Source: Actinomycetes bacterium (GTDB taxonomy: Bacteria; Actinomycetota; Actinomycetes; S36-B12; UBA5976). From it: DNA of 5,587 nt. Below, one piece after another: positions 1 to 5,587 of this stretch (position 1 is its first letter; each line of letters begins with the position of its first letter). The position numbers were made by a program, and so were the translations under genes. The stretch lies in the NCBI GenBank assembly GCA_021784375.1, contig JAJXSV010000168.1, positions 1 through 5,587 of the forward strand, given 5' to 3'. The notes below the pieces were generated by a model. It searched no databases. It had not been told where the DNA came from and was given only the letters and a program-made list of their open reading frames with translations.

Positions 1-1983
1 GGCAAAGGAGATGAGCCCGCGAACGAAGGCCAGTTGATGCTCGGAACCGGGATCGGCGTTGCGCGCTGCGTCGAACAGCGCCTCGGCCAGTTGTCGCATG
101 TAGTGGGGCCGGCGCAGGGGGTTGGCAAAGGAATCGGTCGCGGCCCTGGCGTAGCGCAGCATGGTGCTCACAACGCTCACCTCGGGTTCGGTGTCGATGG
201 CCTGCAAGACCAATGCCACCCAATCGCCGGTGGGCAGTTCGCCGTCCCGGGTCATGTCCCACGCCGACATCCAGACCAGGGTGCGAGCCAGGGAATCGGC
301 GATGGCGCCGTAGTCCTTGATGGCATTGCGCATGGAGTGGTGATCGAGCCGGACCTTGGCGAAGGTGTGGTCGCCGTCGTTCACGAGCAGCAGATGCGGA
401 CGCGGGCGGCCGATGAGTTGCTCGAGGTCGGTGATGGCGCCGTCCACCGTGACCCACACGCTGTCGGTGCAGGTGAGGACATCGTCGACGAAGTCGTAGA
501 AGCCGAGAGCCAAGCGATGTGAACGCAGTACCGGCTCCAAGCCCTCCGGCTCGCGGGCCGGCTCCTGATGCAGCAGCACCTTGGTGTAGATGCCATCTCC
601 GTCCACCTCTGCCTCAAGACGCAGCAGGTTGACGCCGGGCGTCTGGATCCAGGCGTTGGTCCACGCGGTGAGATCGGCACCGTTGGCGCGTGAGAGCTCG
701 GCCAGCAGATCGGCCAAGGTGGCATTGGAGAACTGGTACTTCTGCAGGTAGCTGCGGACTCCGGCGATGAAGGCCTGCTCGCCCGTGTAGGCGACCAGTT
801 GCTTCAGCACGGAGGCACCCTTGGCATAGGAGATGCCGTCGAAGTTCGGTCGCACGGAGTCGAGATCGACCATCTGCGCCGCGACCGGGTGCGTCGTCGG
901 CTGCTGGTCCTGGCGGTAGCCCCATTCCTTGCGCAGGCCCAGGAAATCGGTCCAGGCATCGCCGTATTCGGTGGCGCGGGTCATGCACCAGTAAGACGCC
1001 CACTCGGCGAAGGACTCGTTGAGCCACAGGTCCTCCCACCAGCGCATGGTGACGAGATCGCCGAACCACATGTGGGCGAGTTCGTGCAGGATGGTGTTGG
1101 CGCGCTGGATGTATTGGAAGCGCGTGACCTTGGAACGGAAGATGTAGTCCTCGAGAATGGTGACGCAGCCGGCATTCTCCATGGCACCCGCGTTGTACTC
1201 GGGGCAGAAGAGTTGGTCGTACTTGCCGAAGGGGTAACCGATCTGGAACTGATCCTCGTAGTAGCTGAAGCCCTGCTTGGTTTCACGGAAGATGCGGTCG
1301 GCATCCAGGAACCCAGCCAGCGAGCCACGGCAGTAGATCCCCAGCGGGTAGGTGCCGAAAGGTCCGCTGTATTCGTCATGCACATGGTGGTAGGGCCCAG
1401 CGACGATGGCTGTGACATAGGTGGACATGCGCTTGGTGCGAGCGAACTCCCAGCGGTCCAGGCCTTCCCCGGCCGGGCTGCGCCGGGCCAGTTCGCCGTT
1501 GCTCACGACCTCCCAATGTGCGGGCGCCGTCACCGTGAAGATGAACTCTGCCTTGAGGTCGGGTTGTTCGAAGTTGGCATAGACCTGACGCGCATCGGGG
1601 CACTCGAACTGCGTGTACAGGTAGGTCTCGCCGTCCACCGGATCCACGAAGCGATGCAAGCCGGTGCCATCGCGCGTGTACTTGCAGCGGGCATCGACGA
1701 CGAGGGTGTTCTGGGCAGCCAGCGTTGGCAGCGGGATGCGGCTGTCCTCGAAGGATGCAGGGTTCAGCGCTTGGCCGTTGAGGGTGATGCTGCGCACCTC
1801 ATCGGCCACCAGATCGATCCAACTGGAAGCACCCGGTGTGGCTGAGAACTGCACCGTGGTGCGGCTGGCGAAGGTGGGCGAGTCGCGCACCTCGCTGAGA
1901 TCGAGGACCACCTCGTAGTGGTCGACGGTGATGACGGCGGCGCGTTCCGCCGCTTCGGTCTTGGCAAGATTCTGGCCGGGCAC
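1..1983 (-). CDS. pepN: Aminopeptidase N (M1 family zinc metallopeptidase), 3' end cut by the window edge
   Basis: This cytoplasmic zinc exopeptidase removes N-terminal amino acids from peptides in protein turnover. The frame is open for 661 codons and leaves the left edge without a stop; family members are about 850-870 residues, so roughly 200 C-terminal residues are missing. Seen in the translation: an N-terminal beta domain with Glu127 in QFECPDAR, the GAMEN exopeptidase motif at 266-270, the zinc site HELAH at 300-304 (His300, Glu301, His304) with the third ligand Glu323 in LWLNE, and Tyr386, the likely transition-state tyrosine. The peptidase domain ends near WIQTPGV (445-451). An ERAP1-C-like helical region begins after it, including LLLVNDGDHTFAKVRLD. 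The GTG start is chosen because AAGGAG lies 4 bases upstream and the N-terminus VPGQNL resembles actinobacterial PepN proteins, which start MPGxNL. No signal peptide, frameshift or missing catalytic residue was seen. It is divergent from rpiB. Identity is secure; substrate preference cannot be read from the sequence. Confidence 0.96.
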   Translation of the reverse strand, partial: MPGQNLAKTEAAERAAVITVDHYEVVLDLSEVRDSPTFASRTTVQFSATPGASSWIDLVADEVRSITLNGQALNPASFEDSRIPLPTLAAQNTLVVDARCKYTRDGTGLHRFVDPVDGETYLYTQFECPDARQVYANFEQPDLKAEFIFTVTAPAHWEVVSNGELARRSPAGEGLDRWEFARTKRMSTYVTAIVAGPYHHVHDEYSGPFGTYPLGIYCRGSLAGFLDADRIFRETKQGFSYYEDQFQIGYPFGKYDQLFCPEYNAGAMENAGCVTILEDYIFRSKVTRFQYIQRANTILHELAHMWFGDLVTMRWWEDLWLNESFAEWASYWCMTRATEYGDAWTDFLGLRKEWGYRQDQQPTTHPVAAQMVDLDSVRPNFDGISYAKGASVLKQLVAYTGEQAFIAGVRSYLQKYQFSNATLADLLAELSRANGADLTAWTNAWIQTPGVNLLRLEAEVDGDGIYTKVLLHQEPAREPEGLEPVLRSHRLALGFYDFVDDVLTCTDSVWVTVDGAITDLEQLIGRPRPHLLLVNDGDHTFAKVRLDHHSMRNAIKDYGAIADSLARTLVWMSAWDMTRDGELPTGDWVALVLQAIDTEPEVSVVSTMLRYARAATDSFANPLRRPHYMRQLAEALFDAARNADPGSEHQLAFVRGLISFA

Positions 1984-1987
1984 GTTG

Positions 1988-1993
1988 CTCCTT
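1988..1993 (-). promoter_or_regulatory. Ribosome binding site of pepN
   Basis: On the minus strand AAGGAG stands 4 bases before the GTG at 1983-1981. The match to the anti-Shine-Dalgarno sequence is strong although the spacing is slightly short. It decides the start, because no equally good site precedes another in-frame start codon nearby. Confidence 0.7.
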
Positions 1994-2023
1994 GAAGGTT
2001 TCGCCAATCCTGTCACGCGCGAG

Positions 2024-2037
2024 CGCCCTGCAGGGCG
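2024..2037. repeat. Perfect 14-base palindrome in the divergent intergenic region
   Basis: CGCCCTGCAGGGCG is identical to its reverse complement. It can also be drawn as a 5-base-pair stem with a TGCA loop. It lies 40 bases before the pepN start and 73 bases before the rpiB start, a plausible place for an operator acting on either gene. No T-run follows on either strand, so it is not an intrinsic terminator. It does not match any regulator site I recognise, and a chance palindrome in GC-rich DNA is possible. Confidence 0.45.
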
Positions 2038-2110
2038 GGGAATGCCGACCAGCGCGATGATTCCTGGGCTCAACCGCTCCCGTCCCGCTGCCACATGCCA
2101 GAATTCGTCC

Positions 2111-2557
2111 ATGCGAGTTCACATTGCGTCCGACCACGCCGGCTTCGATTTCAAGAACATTCTGGCCGATCACCTGCGTGCGCAGGGCCACGATGTCGTC
2201 GATCACGGCGCGCACCACTACGACGCCAATGACGACTACCCCGCTTTCTGCATCGCGGCTGGCGAGGCTGTGGCCGCCGAGGCGGGCTCACTCGGCGTGG
2301 TGCTCGGCGGTTCCGGCAATGGCGAGCAGATCGCGGCCAACAAGGTGCGGGGCATCCGCGCAGCCCTGGCCTGGAGCGTGGAGACGGCACAACTCGGTAG
2401 GCAGCACAACAATGCCAATGTGGTGGCTGTGGGCGGTCGCATGCACTCGACGGAGGAGGCGCTTGCCATCGTCGACGCGTTTCTCTCCACGCCCTTCTCC
2501 AACGACCCACGGCATGTGCGCCGCATCAACGAGGTCCTCGCCTACGAAGAGCGGTAG
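2111..2557 (+). CDS. rpiB: Ribose-5-phosphate isomerase B
   Basis: The enzyme interconverts ribose-5-phosphate and ribulose-5-phosphate in the non-oxidative pentose phosphate pathway, in the cytoplasm. The 148-residue product belongs to the LacAB/RpiB family and closely follows the Mycobacterium tuberculosis RpiB pattern. Visible residues are Asp8 and His9 in SDHAG, the GGSGNGEQ loop at 66-73 with Ser68 and Glu72, His99 in QHNNAN (the ring-opening histidine by family comparison), Arg110 in GGRMH and Arg134 near the C-terminus. Glu72 takes the place of the catalytic cysteine of the E. coli-type enzyme, as is known for the mycobacterial form. The ATG at 2111 is chosen because homology begins there. 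In-frame ATGs at 2042 and 2057 would add an unconserved tail and have no well-placed ribosome binding site. The chosen start also lacks a clear Shine-Dalgarno. The next gene starts 9 bases after the stop. Other sugar-phosphate isomerase substrates cannot be excluded, but the residues fit the housekeeping enzyme. Confidence 0.95.
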   Translation: MRVHIASDHAGFDFKNILADHLRAQGHDVVDHGAHHYDANDDYPAFCIAAGEAVAAEAGSLGVVLGGSGNGEQIAANKVRGIRAALAWSVETAQLGRQHNNANVVAVGGRMHSTEEALAIVDAFLSTPFSNDPRHVRRINEVLAYEER

Positions 2558-2560
2558 GGA
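2556..2560 (+). promoter_or_regulatory. Probable ribosome binding site overlapping the rpiB stop codon
   Basis: AGGGA overlaps the last two bases of the rpiB TAG stop and stands 6 bases before the ATG at 2567. It is a modest match, but the overlap suggests that translation of the two genes is coupled on one transcript. Confidence 0.5.
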
Positions 2561-2566
2561 AGACCC

Positions 2567-3385
2567 ATGGCCCGCGAAATCAGCAAAGACCTGACCCTCT
2601 GCGTGTCCCTTTCTGCGCGTCCCAGCAACATCGGCACCCGCTTCCACAACTATCTCTTCGAGGCACTCGAACTTCCTTTCCTGTACAAGGCGTTTGCGCC
2701 CACCAACATCGAGCAGGCGGTGCTCGGGATCCGCGGGTTGCCCATTCGTGGTGCGGGCATCTCCATGCCCTACAAGGTCCAAGTGATCCCACTACTCGAT
2801 GAACTCGACGCCTCGGCGGCAGAGATAGGTGCGGTCAACACCATCGTGAATGACCACGGCAGGCTCACGGGCTACAACACCGATGTCATCGCGGTGGAGC
2901 AGTTGCTGGCGTCCAATCAGGTGCGCAGCGAAGTGCCCGTGGCGTTGATCGGTTCAGGGGGAATGGCCAGCGCCTGTGCAGCGGCTCTGGCCCGGGCCGG
3001 ATTCGACAAGGTCACGGTGGTGGCCCGCAACCAGACAGCGGGGACAGCCTTGGCCAATCGTCACGGGTGGAGTTGGGAACCTGTGGCCGAAGCGCGGTTC
3101 TCGACTCTGCTCAATGCCACGCCGGTGGGGATGGCCGGTGGTCCGGACGCTGACCGACTGCCGGTATCCGAGGCCGTGGTTGAGCGGGCCACGACCGTCT
3201 TCGACGTAGTGGCGGTTCCCGAAACCACACCACTGCTGCGCCTGGCGGCAGCGCATGGCAAGCAGTGCATCACCGGGGGAGAGGTCATGACCTTGCAGGC
3301 GGTCGAACAATTCGAGCGCTACACCGGCATCCGTCCCGGGGCTGATCTCATCGCTGCGGCGGCAGCCTTTTCGCGACCTGCCTGA
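2567..3385 (+). CDS. Shikimate dehydrogenase-like oxidoreductase, SdhL (HI0607) type
   Basis: This 272-residue protein has the two-domain shikimate/quinate dehydrogenase fold: an N-terminal substrate domain (about 1-110) and a Rossmann domain (about 120-245). Seen: a substrate-binding Ser-x-Ser at 14-16 in SLSARPSN, Lys70 in GISMPYK and Asp106 in YNTD (the catalytic pair), the dinucleotide loop GSGGMA at 129-134, NATPVGM at 183-189, and Gln244 in LQAVEQF. Several motifs depart from biosynthetic AroE: SMPYK for TVPFK, NTDVIA for NTDGxG, and ARNQTAG at 153-159 for the NADP-binding NRTxxR. These variants agree with my recollection of H. influenzae HI0607, the type member of the SdhL class, which reduces or oxidises shikimate compounds only weakly and whose true substrate is unknown. 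It is therefore unlikely to be the main AroE. It sits 9 bases behind rpiB, probably in the same operon. Family membership is firm; the subclass rests on remembered motifs, not an alignment. Confidence 0.88.
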   Translation: MAREISKDLTLCVSLSARPSNIGTRFHNYLFEALELPFLYKAFAPTNIEQAVLGIRGLPIRGAGISMPYKVQVIPLLDELDASAAEIGAVNTIVNDHGRLTGYNTDVIAVEQLLASNQVRSEVPVALIGSGGMASACAAALARAGFDKVTVVARNQTAGTALANRHGWSWEPVAEARFSTLLNATPVGMAGGPDADRLPVSEAVVERATTVFDVVAVPETTPLLRLAAAHGKQCITGGEVMTLQAVEQFERYTGIRPGADLIAAAAAFSRPA

Positions 3386-3414
3386 TCGAGTGCAAGGATC
3401 GAGGTCGTGCCGGG

Positions 3415-3442
3415 GAGGCAACGTGGAATGCCACGGCGCCCC
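3415..3442. repeat. Imperfect inverted repeat in the copper ATPase leader
   Basis: The core is CGTGG, a 4-base AATG loop, then CCACG. Outward from the core there are two mismatches, three more pairs, one mismatch and one pair, giving 9 of 12 complementary positions over 28 bases. It lies 35 bases before the GTG start. No T-run follows, so it is unlikely to be a terminator. Location and size would suit an operator for a copper-sensing repressor, but it does not match the CsoR or CueR sites I know. Confidence 0.4.
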
Positions 3443-3465
3443 TAGCCGTTGCAGCAAGTGAAGTT

Positions 3466-3470
3466 GGAGG
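3466..3470 (+). promoter_or_regulatory. Ribosome binding site of the copper ATPase gene
   Basis: GGAGG stands 7 bases before the GTG at 3478, an ideal spacing. It fixes the start immediately ahead of the metal-binding domain. Confidence 0.75.
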
Positions 3471-3477
3471 TGCTGTC

Positions 3478-5587
3478 GTGTCCGAGACCATCGAACTGAC
3501 CGTCGGAGGTATGACTTGCGGCTCGTGTGCGGCACGCATCGAGCGCAAGCTCAACAAGTTGGACGGGGTCGAGGCCGCGGTCAACTACGCCACCGGCAAG
3601 GCCTTCGTTCAATTCGACGCCGGCATCGCTCCCGCTACGCTCATCAAGACAATCGAGGACACGGGGTACACCGCAGCCCTGCCCAGCAATGACGACTGGG
3701 AGCACGACGAAGCCTCGGAACTGTTCCTCCGGCTCATCGTCTCCGCCGCTCTGGCATTGCCGGTCCTCATCATCTCCATGATTCCCAGCGCCCAGTTCGA
3801 CGGCTGGCCCTGGTTCGTCTTCGCGCTGGCCACGCCGGTGGTGCTGTGGGGTGCGCTTCCCTTCCACCGCGCCGCCCTCGTCAACGCCCGTCACCGCGCC
3901 ACCACCATGGACACCCTGATCTCGATCGGCGTCATTGCCGCCTACGTGTGGTCGGTGAAGACGCTTCTCAGCGGCGTAAGCCTGGGCCACCTGCATGGCA
4001 GCGCGGCCGATCTTGCTGCCGGCAGCTCTGACGCCGGCGAGGTGTACTTCGAGGTGGCATCCGCAGTCACCACCTTCATTCTGCTCGGCCGCTATCTGGA
4101 GGCGCGTGCCAAGCGCCAATCCGGAGCAGCCCTGCGGGCACTGCTCAATCTCGGTGCCAAGGACGTGGCCGTCATCCGCGACGGAGTGGAGACGCGCATT
4201 CCGGTCGGCCTGCTCCGCGTCGGCGACCTCTTCGTCGTGCGGCCCGGCGAGAAGATCGCCACTGACGGCGTTGTCGTCGAGGGCGCCAGCGCCGTTGACG
4301 CATCCATGCTCACCGGTGAATCGGTGCCCGTGGAGGTTGCTGTTGGTGACGAAGTGGTTGGCGCCACAGGAAATGTGGGCGGCCGCCTGACAGTCCGTGC
4401 AACTCGCGTCGGCGGTGACACGCAACTGGCGCAGATGGCCCGACTGGTCGAGCAGGCGCAGAATGGCAAGGCACCGGTGCAGCGTCTTGCCGATCGGGTA
4501 TCCGCCGTGTTCGTTCCGGTGGTCATCGTGCTGGCCCTCCTGACGCTGGCCGCCTGGCTGTTCACGGGTCACAGCGCGAACGCCGCCTTCACGGCCGCAG
4601 TGGCGGTGCTCATCATCGCCTGCCCCTGCGCCCTAGGTCTGGCCACCCCGACCGCGCTGCTCGTGGGCACCGGCAGGGGTGCGCAGATGGGCGTGCTCAT
4701 CAAGGGTCCGCAAGTGCTGGAGTCCACGCGCAAGGTGGACACCATCGTTCTCGACAAGACGGGCACCGTCACGACCGGTCGTATGGCGTTGCATCAGGTG
4801 GTGCCCGCTCACGGTCAATCCGCAGCCGACCTGTTGCGCTGGGCCGGTGCGGTTGAACACAACAGCGAACATCCCATTGCCGCTGCGGTCGCGGCTGCTG
4901 CTGTCACCGAACACGGTCCACTGCCAGGCGTCGAGGATTTCATGAGCACTCAGGGACTCGGGGTACGCGGTCGCGTAGAAGGCCACGCCCTGCACGTGGG
5001 CCGCATTTCCTGGCTGCACGAGGAAATGGGCTCGACGCTTCCCATCGAACTGGTGCCCGCGGAACACGATGCGGAAGCACATGGTCGCACCGTGGTCGGC
5101 GTGGCCGTGGATGGCGCCATCAGTGGGCTGATCGTGGTTGCGGATGCACCCAAAGCCACCTCCAAGCGGGCGGTGCAGGAGTTGAAATCACTTGGCCTGC
5201 GTCCAGTTCTGCTCACCGGTGACAGCGAGGCCTCAGCACGCGCCGTCGCCGATGAGGTGGGAATCACCGAGGTGATTGCTCGGGTCCTACCGGCAGACAA
5301 GGTGGCGGTGGTGCAGCGCCTGCAGGCCGAAGGTCGTGTGGTCGCCATGGTTGGAGACGGCGTCAACGATGCTGCCGCGCTGGCCGCCGCAGATCTGGGG
5401 CTGGCCATGGGCACGGGCACCGATGTCGCGATCGAGGCCTCGGACATCACACTGGTGCGCGGAGACCTGCGGTCCGCAGCCGACGCCATCCGACTCTCCC
5501 GCGCCACCCTGCGCACCATCAAGGGCAATCTTTTCTGGGCCTTTGCCTACAACATCGCGGCAGTGCCGCTGGCGGCACTTGGCCTGC
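3478..5587 (+). CDS. copA: Copper-translocating P1B-type ATPase, 3' end cut by the window edge
   Basis: This membrane pump uses ATP to move a soft metal ion, most likely Cu(I), out of the cytoplasm for copper tolerance. 703 codons are visible; relatives are about 750 residues, so only about 50 are missing. Seen in order: one heavy-metal-associated domain (about 3-66) with GMTCGSC, Cys14 and Cys17; membrane helices near 82-102, 110-127, 145-161 and 188-208; the actuator motif TGES at 279-282; helices near 343-362 and 371-393, the latter holding the metal-site Cys-Pro-Cys at 382-384; the phosphorylation site DKTGT with Asp426; the nucleotide-domain SEHP at 463-466; TGD at 580-582; GDGVND at 626-631; and Tyr691-Asn692 in the seventh helix. 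CPC together with the Tyr-Asn pair is the Cu(I) subclass signature. The eighth-helix MxxSS motif, which would complete the assignment, lies outside the window. GTG is the start because of the GGAGG 7 bases upstream. No copper regulator or chaperone gene is visible beside it. Silver transport is also possible. Confidence 0.95.
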   Translation, partial: MSETIELTVGGMTCGSCAARIERKLNKLDGVEAAVNYATGKAFVQFDAGIAPATLIKTIEDTGYTAALPSNDDWEHDEASELFLRLIVSAALALPVLIISMIPSAQFDGWPWFVFALATPVVLWGALPFHRAALVNARHRATTMDTLISIGVIAAYVWSVKTLLSGVSLGHLHGSAADLAAGSSDAGEVYFEVASAVTTFILLGRYLEARAKRQSGAALRALLNLGAKDVAVIRDGVETRIPVGLLRVGDLFVVRPGEKIATDGVVVEGASAVDASMLTGESVPVEVAVGDEVVGATGNVGGRLTVRATRVGGDTQLAQMARLVEQAQNGKAPVQRLADRVSAVFVPVVIVLALLTLAAWLFTGHSANAAFTAAVAVLIIACPCALGLATPTALLVGTGRGAQMGVLIKGPQVLESTRKVDTIVLDKTGTVTTGRMALHQVVPAHGQSAADLLRWAGAVEHNSEHPIAAAVAAAAVTEHGPLPGVEDFMSTQGLGVRGRVEGHALHVGRISWLHEEMGSTLPIELVPAEHDAEAHGRTVVGVAVDGAISGLIVVADAPKATSKRAVQELKSLGLRPVLLTGDSEASARAVADEVGITEVIARVLPADKVAVVQRLQAEGRVVAMVGDGVNDAAALAAADLGLAMGTGTDVAIEASDITLVRGDLRSAADAIRLSRATLRTIKGNLFWAFAYNIAAVPLAALGL

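Larger units (their letters stand above)
1984..2110. other. Divergent intergenic region between pepN and rpiB
   Basis: The 127 bases between the two start codons must hold promoters for both directions. It contains the pepN ribosome binding site and a 14-base palindrome at 2024-2037. I could not assign a convincing -35/-10 pair on either strand. The best -10-like hexamer on the plus strand is CAGAAT at 2099-2104 (4 of 6 matches to TATAAT), whose position would fit a leaderless rpiB transcript starting at the ATG. No small ORF with recognisable content is present. Confidence 0.6.
3386..3477 (+). other. Leader region upstream of the copper ATPase gene
   Basis: This 92-base gap separates the SdhL-type gene from the ATPase gene. 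It holds an imperfect dyad centred at 3428/3429, a 7-base direct repeat overlapping the preceding stop codon, and the ATPase ribosome binding site. No clear -35/-10 pair and no T-run terminator was found. The length of the gap is compatible with a separate, possibly metal-responsive promoter, but the sequence alone does not prove it. Confidence 0.45.

Noticed and set aside
799..1845. A 348-codon open frame on the plus strand opposite pepN.
   Set aside because: The minus strand encodes GAMEN and HELAH in one uninterrupted frame here. The plus-strand product has no recognisable domain and no good ribosome binding site was noticed.
1928..2110. An upstream extension of the rpiB frame starting at 1928.
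   Set aside because: It would overlap the pepN start and the divergent promoter region, and the extra 61 residues do not resemble any RpiB N-terminus. Homology begins at the ATG at 2111.
1799..2218. A 139-codon minus-strand frame spanning the pepN start, the intergenic region and the start of rpiB.
   Set aside because: It overlaps two well-supported genes in conflicting frames and its translation has no recognisable motif.
3415..3460. An intrinsic terminator after the SdhL-type gene.
   Set aside because: The dyad here is interrupted by mismatches and is not followed by a run of T, so it does not meet the usual terminator pattern.
3442..4572. A 376-codon open frame on the minus strand opposite the copper ATPase gene.
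   Set aside because: It is a shadow of copA caused by GC-rich third codon positions. Its translation is low in hydrophobic structure, rich in Gly, Asp and His, and shows no recognisable motif, while the plus strand carries a complete series of P-type ATPase motifs.
3478..5587. Zinc, cadmium or lead specificity for the P1B ATPase.
   Set aside because: The Cys-Pro-Cys motif combined with Tyr691-Asn692 in the seventh helix is the Cu(I)/Ag(I) signature; zinc-type pumps have a conserved Lys in that helix.
1..5587. A mobile element, CRISPR array, toxin-antitoxin pair or defence system.
   Set aside because: No transposase or integrase motif, terminal repeat, spaced repeat array or small gene pair was seen on either strand. 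The four genes account for about 96 percent of the window.

Overview
The window is GC-rich, densely coded bacterial DNA with two divergent gene blocks. Protein motifs, GTG starts on two of the four genes, and a pepN/rpiB neighbourhood like that of Mycobacterium all point to an actinobacterium, probably one with no close model relative. No rRNA, tRNA, CRISPR array, phage gene or insertion sequence was seen, and no gene-free stretch exceeds about 130 bases.

Layout. Positions 1983 to 1 (minus strand) hold the first 661 codons of an M1-family aminopeptidase N (pepN); its C-terminus lies beyond the left edge. A 127-base divergent intergenic region (1984-2110) holds the pepN ribosome binding site and a perfect 14-base palindrome. 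On the plus strand follow rpiB (2111-2557, ribose-5-phosphate isomerase B), a shikimate-dehydrogenase-family gene (2567-3385) only 9 bases downstream, a 92-base gap with an imperfect dyad, and a copper-type P1B ATPase (3478 to the right edge, 703 codons visible).

Functions. PepN trims N-terminal residues from peptides in the cytoplasm. RpiB interconverts ribose-5-phosphate and ribulose-5-phosphate in the pentose phosphate pathway. The third protein has the catalytic Lys/Asp pair of shikimate dehydrogenases, but its motifs match the poorly understood SdhL class (Haemophilus influenzae HI0607 type) rather than biosynthetic AroE. It is probably co-transcribed with rpiB, which is the most intriguing arrangement here. 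The ATPase carries one N-terminal metal-binding domain, a CPC motif and a Tyr-Asn in the seventh membrane helix, so it is most likely a Cu(I) exporter. Its own ribosome binding site and 92-base leader suggest separate expression.

This is mainly a housekeeping region. No new multi-gene system is evident. The points worth a second look are the rpiB/sdhL pairing, the altered gene order compared with Mycobacterium, the missing Shine-Dalgarno of rpiB, and the two dyad-symmetric elements in the intergenic regions.
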